From positions 1 to 64,000 of the forward strand of contig CAVSMR010000002.1 in the NCBI GenBank assembly GCA_963729115.1: 64,000 bases of DNA, written 5' to 3'. Positions 52,834-61,107 of the stretch are shown here, one piece after another; within the stretch, counting starts at the first letter, position 1, and each line of letters starts with the position of its first letter. Position numbers and translations under genes: made by a program. The notes beneath the pieces are model-generated. The model did no database searches and was not told where the DNA came from. It was given only the letters and a program-made list of their open reading frames with translations. This DNA is from Actinophytocola sp963729115. Its GTDB lineage: Bacteria; Actinomycetota; Actinomycetes; Mycobacteriales; Pseudonocardiaceae.

Positions 52834-53679
52834 TCAGCTCTGGGCCATCGCCGTCCGGGCGTAGCCGTCGGCGAGGCCGAACACTTTCTGTCCGTACGGC
52901 ACGGAGTTGTTGTAGGAGAAGACCGCCGCCCACCAGTCGGCCGGCCGCGCGAGGTCGCGGTCGTTCGCGCACAGGTACCGCGCGGCGCCGAGTGCGGCGT
53001 CGTCGATCTGCTGCGGGTCGCCCTGGCCGTCGAGGTTCGCGTCCGCGGCCCAGCGCGCCCAGGTGGACGGAATGAACTGCATCGGGCCGACCGCGCGATC
53101 GACCCGCGGGTCGCCGTCGAACCGGCCGCCGTCGGTGTCCGACACCGCCTTCACCCCGGCCGACCCGTCGAGCGGCACACCGACGATGGCCCTGGATGGG
53201 CGACCATCGTCACGGAGCGTGGCGCCGCCGTACTGACCATGGTTGGACTCGATGCGCCCGATGCCCGCGAGCGTGGCCCACGACAGGTGGCAGGCGGGGT
53301 CCGCGTCGGTCATGGCGAGCTCGGCGTTGCCGTACGCCATGAGCGCGCGGGCCGGCACGCCGGTGGCCGGGGCGAGCCGCTGCGCCCAGGTGCGCAACGG
53401 GTCCTCACCCGGCTTGGGCTGGGGCTTGGCCTGCGGCTTCGCGGCCTCGTTCGCGGCGGCGGGCGCGACGGCGCCTGGCTGGACGTCGGCCGCGCGCACC
53501 TGCTCGTAGGGCACCTCACCGCCCGGCGGGCGCTCGTGCGGCGAGGTCGCCGCCTTCAACACCAGCACCCCGCCCCCGGCTACCAGGAGCACCGCTACGA
53601 CGACACCGAGCCTGACGAGCAGTCCGAGCCCACGTCTGTGCGGGCGGGTGCTGCCGGAGTCGGGCTCGGTGTCGGTCAC
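52834..53679 (-). CDS. Membrane-anchored lytic transglycosylase
   Basis: The 281-residue protein has a transmembrane helix at about 22-44, a Pro/Lys-rich stalk (KPQAKPQPKPGEDP), then an SLT/MltB-like catalytic domain: LAGIGRIESNHGQYGG with the catalytic Glu, VGPMQFIPSTWARW, and AARYLCANDRDL. It should cleave peptidoglycan to 1,6-anhydromuropeptides at the outer face of the membrane. The GTG at 53679 lacks a strong ribosome site. It may be followed by the small leftward genes at 52412-52789, 44 bases downstream. Confidence 0.9.
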   Translation of the reverse strand: MTDTEPDSGSTRPHRRGLGLLVRLGVVVAVLLVAGGGVLVLKAATSPHERPPGGEVPYEQVRAADVQPGAVAPAAANEAAKPQAKPQPKPGEDPLRTWAQRLAPATGVPARALMAYGNAELAMTDADPACHLSWATLAGIGRIESNHGQYGGATLRDDGRPSRAIVGVPLDGSAGVKAVSDTDGGRFDGDPRVDRAVGPMQFIPSTWARWAADANLDGQGDPQQIDDAALGAARYLCANDRDLARPADWWAAVFSYNNSVPYGQKVFGLADGYARTAMAQS

Positions 53680-53753
53680 ACGAGGTCAACGACGAGGGCT
53701 GGGCTACGTTACTGACGAGTTTACTGACGAGCTGTCGGCGTCTCGCGGTGGAG

Positions 53754-54245
53754 CTACGCGGAGCGACGCTCGTTCTGGCGCTGAAGGCGCGCCACGCACC
53801 ACGCGGGCGCGCTGCCCTTGCGCAGGTGCTGGAGCACGGTGAGCGGGCCGAGGCGGCGGCTCAGGTCCGAGGGCGCGAGGCCGGCCGCACGGTAGTCCAG
53901 CGCACGCTGGTCGAGCGGGCTCATGCCGGCGTCCCACCACTCCTTGGCCTCCGCGAGGCCACCGACCATCTGCCACCATCCGGCGGCCGCGGACAGCAGG
54001 TCGGCCGGCACCTCGGGCAGGCGTTCCCGCATGGCCGCGAAGAACTCGGGGTCGACGGACTCGACGGCGGCCCAGGGACCGTTGCCCCCGCGGGCACGCT
54101 GGCCCGGGATCCCGGTTCTCGGCTGCACCGGTACATCAGCGAGCCACTCCGACGCGATGCGCTTGATCTCGTCCGACTCGGCGGCCTTCGTGTGGTCCTC
54201 GGTCCACTGCCGCACCAGGTCGTCCACGCCGGAATCGTCGAGCAT
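53754..54245 (-). CDS. Conserved hypothetical protein
   Basis: The 163-residue soluble protein opens MLDDSGVDDLVRQWTEDHTK and contains EFFAAMRERLPEVPADLLSA, WWDAGMSPLDQRALDYRAAG, and a basic end. The last segment (SPLDQRALDYRAAGLAPSDL) resembles helix-rich, possibly nucleic-acid-contacting regions, but no domain is certain. The start has a strong GAGGAGG site. It is preceded by a gap holding the terminator of the 53-residue membrane protein gene and followed 74 bases on by the transglycosylase gene. No function is assigned. Confidence 0.6.
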   Translation of the reverse strand: MLDDSGVDDLVRQWTEDHTKAAESDEIKRIASEWLADVPVQPRTGIPGQRARGGNGPWAAVESVDPEFFAAMRERLPEVPADLLSAAAGWWQMVGGLAEAKEWWDAGMSPLDQRALDYRAAGLAPSDLSRRLGPLTVLQHLRKGSAPAWCVARLQRQNERRSA

Positions 54246-54456
54246 CCTGCCTCCTCGAGAGAACTGCGGACCAGCCCGCGAAAGTCGATGCCGGAAACCG
54301 TAGAGGCCACCACCGACAGTTCGCCAGACCCGGAGCCGCCTTAAGGCCCCTAGCTGGGCCGTATGTCCGAGAATCCACCCGGACGGTCCAATGTGTCTCG
54401 TTGGGCGGCGAAAATTCGTTACAGCGGGTAACCCATGCGTACAGGTGCATACGACA

Positions 54457-54486
54457 GCGCCGCCAGGCTCTTGAGCCCGGCGGCGC
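54457..54486 (-). terminator. Hairpin downstream of the 53-residue membrane protein gene
   Basis: GCGCCGCC (54457-54464) pairs with GGCGGCGC (54479-54486). Inside it GGCT/AGCC form a second stem, with one bulged base on each side and a CTTG loop. It lies 17 bases past the stop at 54504. Confidence 0.7.
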
Positions 54487-54503
54487 GAACGTCCCGAATC
54501 GGT

Positions 54504-54665
54504 CTAGGCGAACAGGTTCCGCATGAACGTGATGATCGCCTCGGCGCCGTCCTTGAGCCAGCCGAGGAGTCCCTGCACAGCTTCCGCGGCCGCCGTGGGC
54601 TGGGTGATCACGTAGAACAGCACCAGCGCCACAACCACCAGGATCATGGCCTTCTTCGCGTCCAC
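54504..54665 (-). CDS. 53-residue single-helix membrane protein
   Basis: A GTG at 54665 opens a frame for VDAKKAMILVVVALVLFYVI, then TQPTAAAEAVQGLLGWLKDG and a helical end AEAIITFMRNLFA. GGAG lies 6 bases before the GTG, and a terminator hairpin follows the stop by 17 bases, so the gene has its own transcription unit signals. One transmembrane helix (about 6-22) is followed by an amphipathic segment with Trp and Lys. Proteins of this size and pattern recur in actinobacteria; the role is unknown. It is divergent from the crotonase gene at 54855. Confidence 0.75.
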   Translation of the reverse strand: MDAKKAMILVVVALVLFYVITQPTAAAEAVQGLLGWLKDGAEAIITFMRNLFA

Positions 54666-54854
54666 TGCAAGCTCCGTCCGCCGCTACCCCGCCTGTCGGC
54701 ATACCACCGACCGCCGTGCCCCGACCCCCATGGTCCTACACATCGCCGGTTCCGGAGGCGTCTTTCACACGGTAGGCGGGTCCACAATACGGTGCGTACA
54801 GCACCAAGCACAGGACTATATGCCCTGTTCACCCGATCACCCAGGAGACACGCC

Positions 54855-55616
54855 ATGATCGAAACGATCCGTGTCGAGCGCTCCGGTCCGGTCACCACCG
54901 TGCTGATCAACCGGCCGCAGGTCCGCAACGCCGTCGACGGCGAGACCGCGGCGGCGCTCGCGGACGCGTTCCGCGCGTTCGACGCGGACCCGGACGCCTC
55001 CGTCGCGGTGCTCGCCGGGGCCGGCCCGGGGTTCTGCGCGGGCGCGGACCTGAAGGCGGTCGGTACCGACCGCGGCAACCGCACCGTCGCGGACGGCGAC
55101 GGCCCGATGGGCCCCACGCGGCTGGTGCTGTCGAAGCCGGTCATCGCGGCGGTGCACGGGCACGCGGTGGCCGGCGGGCTGGAACTGGCCCTGTGGTGCG
55201 ACCTGCGGGTGGCGGACACGACGGCGGTGTTCGGCGTGTTCTGCCGGCGCTGGGGCGTGCCGTTGATCGACGGCGGGACGGTCCGGCTGCCGCGCCTGAT
55301 CGGGCAGAGCCGGGCCATGGACATGATCCTCACCGGCCGTCCGGTCGAGGCCGACGAGGCGCTCGCGATCGGGCTCGCGAACCGCGTCGTGCCCGAGGGG
55401 CAGGCGCTGGCGGCGGCAACGGAGCTGGCCGCGCAGCTGGCGGAGTTCCCCCAGGCCTGCCTGCGTTCGGACCGGGCGTCCGCACTGTCCCAATGGGACG
55501 ATCCGGAGCCGATGGGGACCGAGTTCGCGCACGGCATGGCCGTGCTCGCCGGCGCGGCGGGCGGGGTCGCCCGCTTCACCGCGGGAGCCGGCCGGCACGG
55601 GACGTTCGAGCGCTGA
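54855..55616 (+). CDS. Enoyl-CoA hydratase/isomerase (crotonase) family protein
   Basis: The 253-residue protein has INRPQVRNAVDGETAAALAD, FCAGADLKAVGTDRG for the first oxyanion loop, and VHGHAVAGGLELALWCDLRV for the second. Then FGVFCRRWGVPLIDGGTVRL places residues in the active site, with the family's LTGRPVEADEALAIGLANRV after it. It should act on an enoyl-CoA or similar thioester. The Asp in LIDGGT stands where hydratases have their second Glu, so an isomerase or hydrolase is also possible. AGGAG lies 8 bases before the ATG. It is monocistronic, with a convergent STAS gene downstream. Confidence 0.88.
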   Translation: MIETIRVERSGPVTTVLINRPQVRNAVDGETAAALADAFRAFDADPDASVAVLAGAGPGFCAGADLKAVGTDRGNRTVADGDGPMGPTRLVLSKPVIAAVHGHAVAGGLELALWCDLRVADTTAVFGVFCRRWGVPLIDGGTVRLPRLIGQSRAMDMILTGRPVEADEALAIGLANRVVPEGQALAAATELAAQLAEFPQACLRSDRASALSQWDDPEPMGTEFAHGMAVLAGAAGGVARFTAGAGRHGTFER

Positions 55617-55657
55617 CGCCCGACAGCCTGCGGCCACCCGGCACCGCCGGTGACGAG

Positions 55658-55957
55658 CTACACCCGCGGCTGCATGGCGTAGCGGACGGCGTCGCTGGGG
55701 ACCACGCGCAGCGCCACGGCATGGTCGGTGCACACCGACCGCGCGTGGCGCACGGCGGCCAGCGCGGCCTCGTCGCACATGGTCACGGTGCTCAGGTCCA
55801 GGGTGAGCACTTCGATGCCGTCCGCGTGCTCCAGCTCGAAGAAGGCGCTCACGATCCGGTTGAGATCGGCGACCGTCGACGCGTCGAGGGTTCCGGTGAC
55901 GCTGACGCCGGCGCCTTCGTTCACGAAGATCCGCACCGGCGACATGGCGGTACTCAT
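55658..55957 (-). CDS. STAS-domain protein (anti-sigma-factor antagonist-like)
   Basis: The 99-residue protein has FVNEGAGVSVTGTLDASTVA, LTLDLSTVTMCDEAALAAVR and HAVALRVVPSDAVRYAM, the strand-helix order of a STAS domain. The helix-start motif normally D-S-S/T-G-L, whose Ser or Thr is phosphorylated by the anti-sigma kinase, reads MCDEAAL here, so the usual phosphorylation site is missing. It may be a constitutive or differently regulated antagonist, or a scaffold protein. No anti-sigma factor or sigma gene is adjacent. The ATG at 55957 is the first Met; the second lies at residue 5. Confidence 0.8.
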   Translation of the reverse strand: MSTAMSPVRIFVNEGAGVSVTGTLDASTVADLNRIVSAFFELEHADGIEVLTLDLSTVTMCDEAALAAVRHARSVCTDHAVALRVVPSDAVRYAMQPRV

Positions 55958-55974
55958 GGCGCGAAGGATAGCCG

Positions 55975-57114
55975 TCAGGCAATCACGCCGTCAGCCCGTA
56001 GTTCGTCTATATCTTGCGCAGAGTATCCCAGCGAGATCAGCACCTCAGTGGTGTCCGACCGGGGCTCGTGCGGCGCCCGCGGCGTGTCCGTCGCGGTCCG
56101 GCCGAACTTGGGCGCGGGGGCCGGCTGGCGGTGGCCGTCCAAATCCACGAAGGTGCCGCGGGCCGCGTTGTGCGGGTGGTCGCCCGCTTCCTCGGGCGTG
56201 AGCACGGCGGTGAGGCAGGCGTCGGTGCCCTCCGCGCGCGCCGCCCACTCGTCGCGGGTGCGGGTGCGCAGCACGTCCGCGAGCTTCGCCTTGACCGCGG
56301 GCCACTGGTCCGGGTCGAGCCGGCCCGCCACCGCGGCGGGGTCGAGCTCGAGGACCTTGAGCAGGTCGCCCCAGAACCGCTCCTCGATCGCGCCGACCGC
56401 CACGTACTTGCCGTCCGCGGTCTCGTAGGTGTCGTAGAACGGGGCGCCGCCGTCGAGCATGTTGTGGCCGCGGCCCTTGTTCCACAGGCCGATGTTGCGC
56501 AGCCCGTGCATGCCCGCGGTGAGCAGCGCCGCGCCGTCGACCATCGAGGCGTCGACGACCTGGCCCCGTCCCGAGGAGGCCCGCTCGACGAGGGCCGCGA
56601 GCACGCCCATCGCCAGCAGCATGCCGCCCCCACCGAAGTCGCCGAGCAGGTTCAGCGGCGGCACCGGCCGCTCGTCCGCCCGCCCGATCGGTTCGAGCGC
56701 ACCGGCGAGGCCGATGTAGTTGATGTCGTGGCCGGCCGACTCCGCGAGCGGGCCGTCCTGGCCCCAGCCGGTGATCCGGCCGTAGACCAGGCGCGGGTTG
56801 CGTTCGAGGCAGACATCCGGGCCGATGCCGAGCCGCTCGGTGACGCCCGGGCGGAAGCCCTCGATGAGCACGTCGGCGGCGTCGGTCAGGCGCAGCACGA
56901 TGTCCCGGCCGGCCGGCGCCTTGGTGTCCACGCCGATCCAGGCGCGGGTGCGCGTGAGCGGGTCGTGCGGGAACGTCAGCACGTCGAACCCGGGCTTGGC
57001 CCGGTCGACCCGGACGACGTCGGCGCCGAGGTCGGCGAGGACGGTGGTCGCGAAGGGCGCGGGCGCGAGCCCGGCCAGCTCGACGACCCTCAGCCCGGCG
57101 AGCGGTCCAGCCAT
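55975..57114 (-). CDS. CaiB/BaiF-family CoA transferase, alpha-methylacyl-CoA racemase-like
   Basis: The 379-residue protein starts MAGPLAGLRVVELAGLAPAP and has DLGADVVRVDR, GRDIVLRLTDAADVLIEGFRP, GHDINYIGLAGALEPIG and NLLGDFGGGGMLLAMGVL. The His in GHDINY and the Asp in LLGDFGGGG are the proton-transfer pair of alpha-methylacyl-CoA racemase (Mcr/AMACR), which makes that assignment more likely than formyl-CoA transferase. It should invert the 2-methyl centre of branched or steroid-side-chain acyl-CoAs before beta-oxidation. It lies 102 bases after the acyl-CoA dehydrogenase stop in the same direction, and these two probably work together. Confidence 0.9.
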   Translation of the reverse strand: MAGPLAGLRVVELAGLAPAPFATTVLADLGADVVRVDRAKPGFDVLTFPHDPLTRTRAWIGVDTKAPAGRDIVLRLTDAADVLIEGFRPGVTERLGIGPDVCLERNPRLVYGRITGWGQDGPLAESAGHDINYIGLAGALEPIGRADERPVPPLNLLGDFGGGGMLLAMGVLAALVERASSGRGQVVDASMVDGAALLTAGMHGLRNIGLWNKGRGHNMLDGGAPFYDTYETADGKYVAVGAIEERFWGDLLKVLELDPAAVAGRLDPDQWPAVKAKLADVLRTRTRDEWAARAEGTDACLTAVLTPEEAGDHPHNAARGTFVDLDGHRQPAPAPKFGRTATDTPRAPHEPRSDTTEVLISLGYSAQDIDELRADGVIA

Positions 57115-57216
57115 CGACTCCCCTTACGTGAGCGGTCCGTGCACCCGACGCTACCGCGCCCGAGGTTCGCCGTGTTCACCGCGCGCTTCGCTCGCTGTGT
57201 TCATGGTTCGCGTCGC

Positions 57217-58380
57217 TCACAGGGCGCGGGAGATGAGCTCCTTCATGATCTCGTTGGTGCCGCCGAAGATGCGCTGCACGCGAGCGGAGGTCCAGGCGCG
57301 CGAGATCGGGTACTCGTTCATGTAGCCGTAGCCGCCGAACAGCTGCAGGCACTCGTCCGCCACGCGGGACAGGCGGTCCGTCGTCCACCACTTGACCATG
57401 GCCGCGCCGGTGACGTCCAGCTCGCCCTTGAGGTGACGCTCGATGCACTGGTCGAGGTACGCCTTCGCCACGGCGACCTCGGTCGCGCACTCGGCCAGCT
57501 TGAACTTCGTGTTCTGGAACTTGAAGATCTCGCGGCCGAACGCGGTGCGGTCCTTGGTGTAGGCGATGGTCATCTCGACCGCGGCCTCCATCGCGGCGAC
57601 CGCGGACACGGCGATGATCAGCCGTTCCTGCGGCAGCTGCTGCATGAGCTGGACGAACCCGAGGCCCTCCTCGTCGCCGAGCAGGTTCTCGGCCGGGACG
57701 CGGACGTCGTCGAAGAACAGCTCGGACGTGTCCTGGCCGTGCATGCCGACCTTGTCGAGCACGCGGCCGCGCCGGAACCCGTCCGCGCCCTCGGTCTCCA
57801 GCAGCAGCAGCGACACGCCCTTCGCGGTCTCCCCCGGATTCGTCTTGGCGACGACGATGATCAGGCCGGCCTGGGCGCCGTTGGTGATGAACGTCTTGGC
57901 GCCGTTGAGGACGTAGTGGTCACCGTCGGCGTCCGTACCGCGGATCGCCTTGGTCTTCACGTTCTGCAGGTCCGAGCCCGTGCCCGGCTCGGTCATCGCG
58001 ATGGCGCCGACGAGCTCGCCGGACGCGAGCTTGGGCAGCCAGCGCTTCTTCTGGTCCTCGGTGCCGCAGGAGCCGAGGTAGTGGGCGACGATGCCGCTGT
58101 GCACGGCGTTGCCCCACGCGTCGTCGCCGGCCCGCGCCTGCTCCTCCAGCAGGATGGCCTCGTGCGCGAACGTGCCGCCGCCCCCGCCGTACTCCTCGGG
58201 GATCGACAGGCACAGCAGGCCGACCTCGCCCGCCTTGCGCCACAGCTCGCGGTCGACCTGCTTGGCCTGCGACCAGCGTTCGTGGTGCGGCGCGATCTCC
58301 TTCTGGCAGAACGCGTGGGCAAGCTCGCGGAAGCTGTCCAGGTCCTTGTCGAGCCACGAGGAACGCTGGGTAAGCGGCAT
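57217..58380 (-). CDS. Acyl-CoA dehydrogenase
   Basis: The 387-residue protein has AIAMTEPGTGSDLQNVKTKA, FFDDVRVPAENLLGDEEGLG and QLFGGYGYMNEYPISRAWTS, with the catalytic Glu region IFGGTNEIMKELI. These are the standard acyl-CoA dehydrogenase signatures; IFGGTNEI near the end is usual for long-chain or branched-substrate members. Electrons pass to ETF. The start at 58380 faces the TetR gene at 58474 with a 16-bp operator between, so it is likely repressed by that protein. The 100-bp gap after its stop contains GCTTCGCTC-type short repeats. Confidence 0.92.
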   Translation of the reverse strand: MPLTQRSSWLDKDLDSFRELAHAFCQKEIAPHHERWSQAKQVDRELWRKAGEVGLLCLSIPEEYGGGGGTFAHEAILLEEQARAGDDAWGNAVHSGIVAHYLGSCGTEDQKKRWLPKLASGELVGAIAMTEPGTGSDLQNVKTKAIRGTDADGDHYVLNGAKTFITNGAQAGLIIVVAKTNPGETAKGVSLLLLETEGADGFRRGRVLDKVGMHGQDTSELFFDDVRVPAENLLGDEEGLGFVQLMQQLPQERLIIAVSAVAAMEAAVEMTIAYTKDRTAFGREIFKFQNTKFKLAECATEVAVAKAYLDQCIERHLKGELDVTGAAMVKWWTTDRLSRVADECLQLFGGYGYMNEYPISRAWTSARVQRIFGGTNEIMKELISRAL

Positions 58381-58434
58381 GACGGCTCCAAAAACAATCC
58401 GGATGGCATGTAAAGTCTGGGACGAATGTACCTG

Positions 58435-58450
58435 CGTGCACGCCTGCACG
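58435..58450. promoter_or_regulatory. TetR-type operator between acyl-CoA dehydrogenase and tetR
   Basis: CGTGCA-cgcc-TGCACG is a perfect 6+4+6 inverted repeat, 24 bases before the TetR start and 55 bases before the dehydrogenase start. A related direct motif GCAYGTAAAG occurs at both ends of the gap. It is placed to control both genes. Confidence 0.55.
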
Positions 58451-58473
58451 TAAAGGAGCGAGGAGGGCCGGTC

Positions 58474-59085
58474 ATGGCGGCTCCGGCTACGCGGCGGCAC
58501 CGCACCCAGGCCGAACGCAGCGAGCGGACGCGGGAACTGTTGCTGGACGCGACGATCGCGTGTCTGGTGGAGCTGGGCTACTCGCGGACGACCGTGCACG
58601 AGATCTGCCGGCGGGCCGGCCTGTCCCGCGGGGCGCAGCAGCACCACTTCACGACGAAGGCCGAGCTGCTCACGGGCGCGCTGGAGCACCTGTTCCGGCG
58701 CCTCGGCGAGGAGATCCTGACGGCGACGTCGAACCTGCCGCCCGGGCCGGAGCGGCTCGGCGAGGGCATCGACCTGTTGTGGCAGGCGTACTCGGGCACG
58801 CTGTCGACCGCGGCGGTCGAGCTGTGGGTGGCGGCGCGGACCGACGACGAGCTGCGCCGCAGCCTGCTGCCCGTCGACCGCGAGCTGGGCCATCTGACGC
58901 TGGAGTTCTACCGGCGGATCGCGGGCCCCGTGGACGAGGCCCGGCTGCAGACGATGCTGCTGCTGACCGTGAACCTGGTCCGCGGCCTCGCCCTGGACGC
59001 GATGATCGGCGGCGACTCCGCGCGGCGTACGGCGTTACTCGCGGAGTGGAAGAGGCTCGTGCTGAGCAGCGGCTTTGGTATGTAG
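58474..59085 (+). CDS. TetR-family transcriptional regulator
   Basis: The 203-residue protein has an N-terminal TetR domain (RTRELLLDATIACLVELGYS, TTVHEICRRAGLSRGAQQHH, FTTKAELLTGALEHLFRR) and a helical ligand domain. The HTH residues SRGAQQHHF fit the usual GxLYxHF position in altered form. AGGAGGG lies 6 bases before the ATG. It is divergent from an acyl-CoA dehydrogenase with a palindrome between, the normal setting for acyl-CoA-responsive repressors. It is followed directly by a strong terminator. Confidence 0.9.
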   Translation: MAAPATRRHRTQAERSERTRELLLDATIACLVELGYSRTTVHEICRRAGLSRGAQQHHFTTKAELLTGALEHLFRRLGEEILTATSNLPPGPERLGEGIDLLWQAYSGTLSTAAVELWVAARTDDELRRSLLPVDRELGHLTLEFYRRIAGPVDEARLQTMLLLTVNLVRGLALDAMIGGDSARRTALLAEWKRLVLSSGFGM

Positions 59086-59117
59086 CGGTTGGCCCGGCCC
59101 TCGCTCGGGCCAACCGC
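59085..59117 (+). terminator. Strong hairpin after tetR
   Basis: GCGGTTGGCCCG (59085-59096) pairs perfectly with CGGGCCAACCGC (59106-59117), loop of 9 nt. The stem starts on the last base of the TetR stop codon. Confidence 0.85.
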
Positions 59118-59286
59118 CACTACGCATAAAGAGGGTGTTAAGCGCGGAACGTGACGTTTGCCTGTGCAACGGTTCCTGATTGTCGCGTTCCGCCGGCAAC
59201 CCGCCAGGTTCGTACGTTGCGCCGGGCCTGGCGTTTCCTGCCCCTTCCGGGCACTTGGCCAGGTGATCACTGGCATCATTCGTGCC

Positions 59287-60381
59287 GTGACTCAGCCGTC
59301 TATGCGTCCGCCGTTCCCGCCACCGCATCCGCAGGTGCTGCCGCGTTATGTCCACCCGCCCCGCCGTCCGGTGGCGGGCCTGATCGCCGGGCTCGCCGGC
59401 CTCGTCGCCGCGGCCCTCGCCCTGGCCGGTTCGTTCGTGCCGATACACGAGGTGCGATCGGGCGACAGCCTGTACGTGGTCGGGTGGTGGGGAGTCGAGC
59501 AGGACGGCCCGATCGGCGAGACCGGTTCGCTGACCGGCCTGGCGCTCGTGCTCGCCGCGCTGGCGATCGGGATGGGGGCGGTGCTGGCGTTCACCCGGGC
59601 GCTGTCCGCGGCGCGCCTGGTGCTGGCGCTGGGCCTGGGCGCGCTGACGGGGACGGCGTTACTGCAGGCCATGGCGACGCTGCAGGACCTGGCGGTGTGG
59701 GACAAGCTGCCCCTCGAGCCGGGCGAGAAGCTGGAGTTCACCACGGGGTGGGGGTTGTTCCTGCCACTCGGCGCGCTGCTGTTCGGCGTGGCGGCGGTGG
59801 TGTTCGTGTACCGGATACCGGGCGGCCGCATCGAGCCGAACACGCCCCGGATGGGCTTCCCGATGCCGTACGGCCCGCCGACCGGTGTGCAGCCGGCCAT
59901 CGGCCATCCCGGCATGGCCGGCATGCCCGCGGTTCCCGGGGCGCCCGGGGCGCCCGGCGTTGCTGGGCCGGGAGCGGGTGTGCCTGGGGCCGTTGCGCCG
60001 GGAACGGGTGTGCCGGGTGCCGCGGCGGCGGGTGCTGCCGGTGTTGCCGGGCCGGGCGCTGTCGCGCCTGGAGCCGTTGCGCCGGGAGCAGGTGTGCCTG
60101 GGGCTGTTGCGCCGGGAACAGGAGTGCCGGGAGTGGCTGCGGCGGGAGCTGCGGCGAGTGCCGCAGGAGTGCCGGGGGCGCCCGCGCCGGCCGCACCCGA
60201 CGCGCCGGTGGACAACGCCGACGCGGAGATCACCCAGCGCACCAAGGTGACCGAGACGCCCGCCGAGGCGGCCACCGACCTACCGGCAGCCGCGCCGGGC
60301 GCACTGGCGCTGCCGCGCCGGGCGCCTCGGCGGCCGCGGCGGCCATGCCCGAGCCGTCCGAGCGCATCAGCAGCGCCCTGA
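59287..60381 (+). CDS. Four-helix membrane protein with low-complexity tail (5' part of a frameshifted gene)
   Basis: The 364-residue reading has four hydrophobic segments (about 28-50, 77-97, 101-122, 152-172) and then a Gly/Pro/Ala-rich tail of repeated AVAPGTGVPG units. The first 270 residues look genuine. From about 60300 the frame turns Arg/Pro-rich and meets a TGA at 60379. The sequence that continues the pattern (APGASAAAAAMPEPSERISS) is in another frame to about 60480, and the original frame is good again after that. I infer two compensating single-base changes. The GTG at 59287 and an ATG at 59302 are both possible starts. The outer loop between helices 1 and 2 and the tail have no known domain. 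Confidence 0.65.
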   Translation: MTQPSMRPPFPPPHPQVLPRYVHPPRRPVAGLIAGLAGLVAAALALAGSFVPIHEVRSGDSLYVVGWWGVEQDGPIGETGSLTGLALVLAALAIGMGAVLAFTRALSAARLVLALGLGALTGTALLQAMATLQDLAVWDKLPLEPGEKLEFTTGWGLFLPLGALLFGVAAVVFVYRIPGGRIEPNTPRMGFPMPYGPPTGVQPAIGHPGMAGMPAVPGAPGAPGVAGPGAGVPGAVAPGTGVPGAAAAGAAGVAGPGAVAPGAVAPGAGVPGAVAPGTGVPGVAAAGAAASAAGVPGAPAPAAPDAPVDNADAEITQRTKVTETPAEAATDLPAAAPGALALPRRAPRRPRRPCPSRPSASAAP

Positions 60382-60438
60382 CCCCGCCGGTCACCCCGGA
60401 CGACCCGTCCGCCGCCCCGGCAGCCGCGGCGGAGGCGG

Positions 60439-61068
60439 ATGAGTGGGCAGCCGCCGAGGCCGAAGGCACTGAGGCACTCCCCGCCCGAACCGACCGCCAC
60501 GGCTCCAAGCACCTCGTCGCCGACCACCGAGGCAGCAGCGGCCGAGACGTCCACCGAACCGGCGGTGGCGGCCGAGTCCGCGACAGCCACCGGCACGGAA
60601 GCCACACCCGCCGAATCGGTCACACCCGCCGAAGCCGCCGCCGAGTCCGCGACGGCCGCTGGCACCGACGCCGAAGCCGGCGAACCGGCCACACCCGCCG
60701 AATCGGCGACAGTCACCGAATCGGCGACAGGCGCCGAGTCTGCGGCAGCTGCCGAATCCGCCACAGCCGCCGGCGCGGAAGCCGGCGATGGCAACCCGGC
60801 CGAGCCGTCCGCGGCTGGCGAAGCCGGTGCCGAGGCCGAACCACAGAGCGCCGAAGCGCAGGGCGCCGAGGCCGGGCCGCCAGCGCAGCCCGCCGAGCCG
60901 GAATCGGGTGCCACCAAGGAACCCGCGACCGACGGAGGCGACGCGACCGGACAGGACACGGCCTGGCACGGCGACGCACCCGATCCCGGTTCGTCGAGTC
61001 TGGGCGGCCTGCCCGCCGCCCCGCCGGCGCCCGAGTTGGCCGGCGAGGAAGACAAGCCCGGCAAGTAG
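60439..61068 (+). CDS. Acidic low-complexity tail of the same frameshifted membrane protein (3' part)
   Basis: From about 60484 this frame encodes Ala/Glu/Thr/Ser-rich repeats (PEPTATAPSTSSPTTEAAAA, TPAESVTPAEAAAESATAAG) ending ELAGEEDKPGK. The first 15 codons, Arg/Pro-rich, are probably read in the other frame in the intact gene. It is in the same frame as the upstream membrane part, from which it is separated by the TGA at 60379. Taken together, the intact protein would be near 590 residues, with the tail probably cytoplasmic and disordered. A strong terminator follows at 61073. Confidence 0.55.
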   Translation: MSGQPPRPKALRHSPPEPTATAPSTSSPTTEAAAAETSTEPAVAAESATATGTEATPAESVTPAEAAAESATAAGTDAEAGEPATPAESATVTESATGAESAAAAESATAAGAEAGDGNPAEPSAAGEAGAEAEPQSAEAQGAEAGPPAQPAEPESGATKEPATDGGDATGQDTAWHGDAPDPGSSSLGGLPAAPPAPELAGEEDKPGK

Positions 61069-61072
61069 CGAC

Positions 61073-61102
61073 CGAGGCCCGCGAGCACGCTCGCGGGCCT
61101 CG
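61073..61102. terminator. Bidirectional terminator between convergent genes
   Basis: CGAGGCCCGCGAG (61073-61085) pairs perfectly with CTCGCGGGCCTCG (61090-61102) around CACG. It begins 5 bases past the rightward stop and ends 6 bases before the leftward stop at 61108. Confidence 0.9.
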
Positions 61103-61107
61103 TCTAC

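Noticed and set aside
57117..57216. Mobile element between the CoA transferase and acyl-CoA dehydrogenase genes
   Set aside because: Short GCTTCGCTC and GTTCGCGTCGCTC motifs are repeated, but there are no terminal repeats or target duplications, and the gap is only 102 bp.
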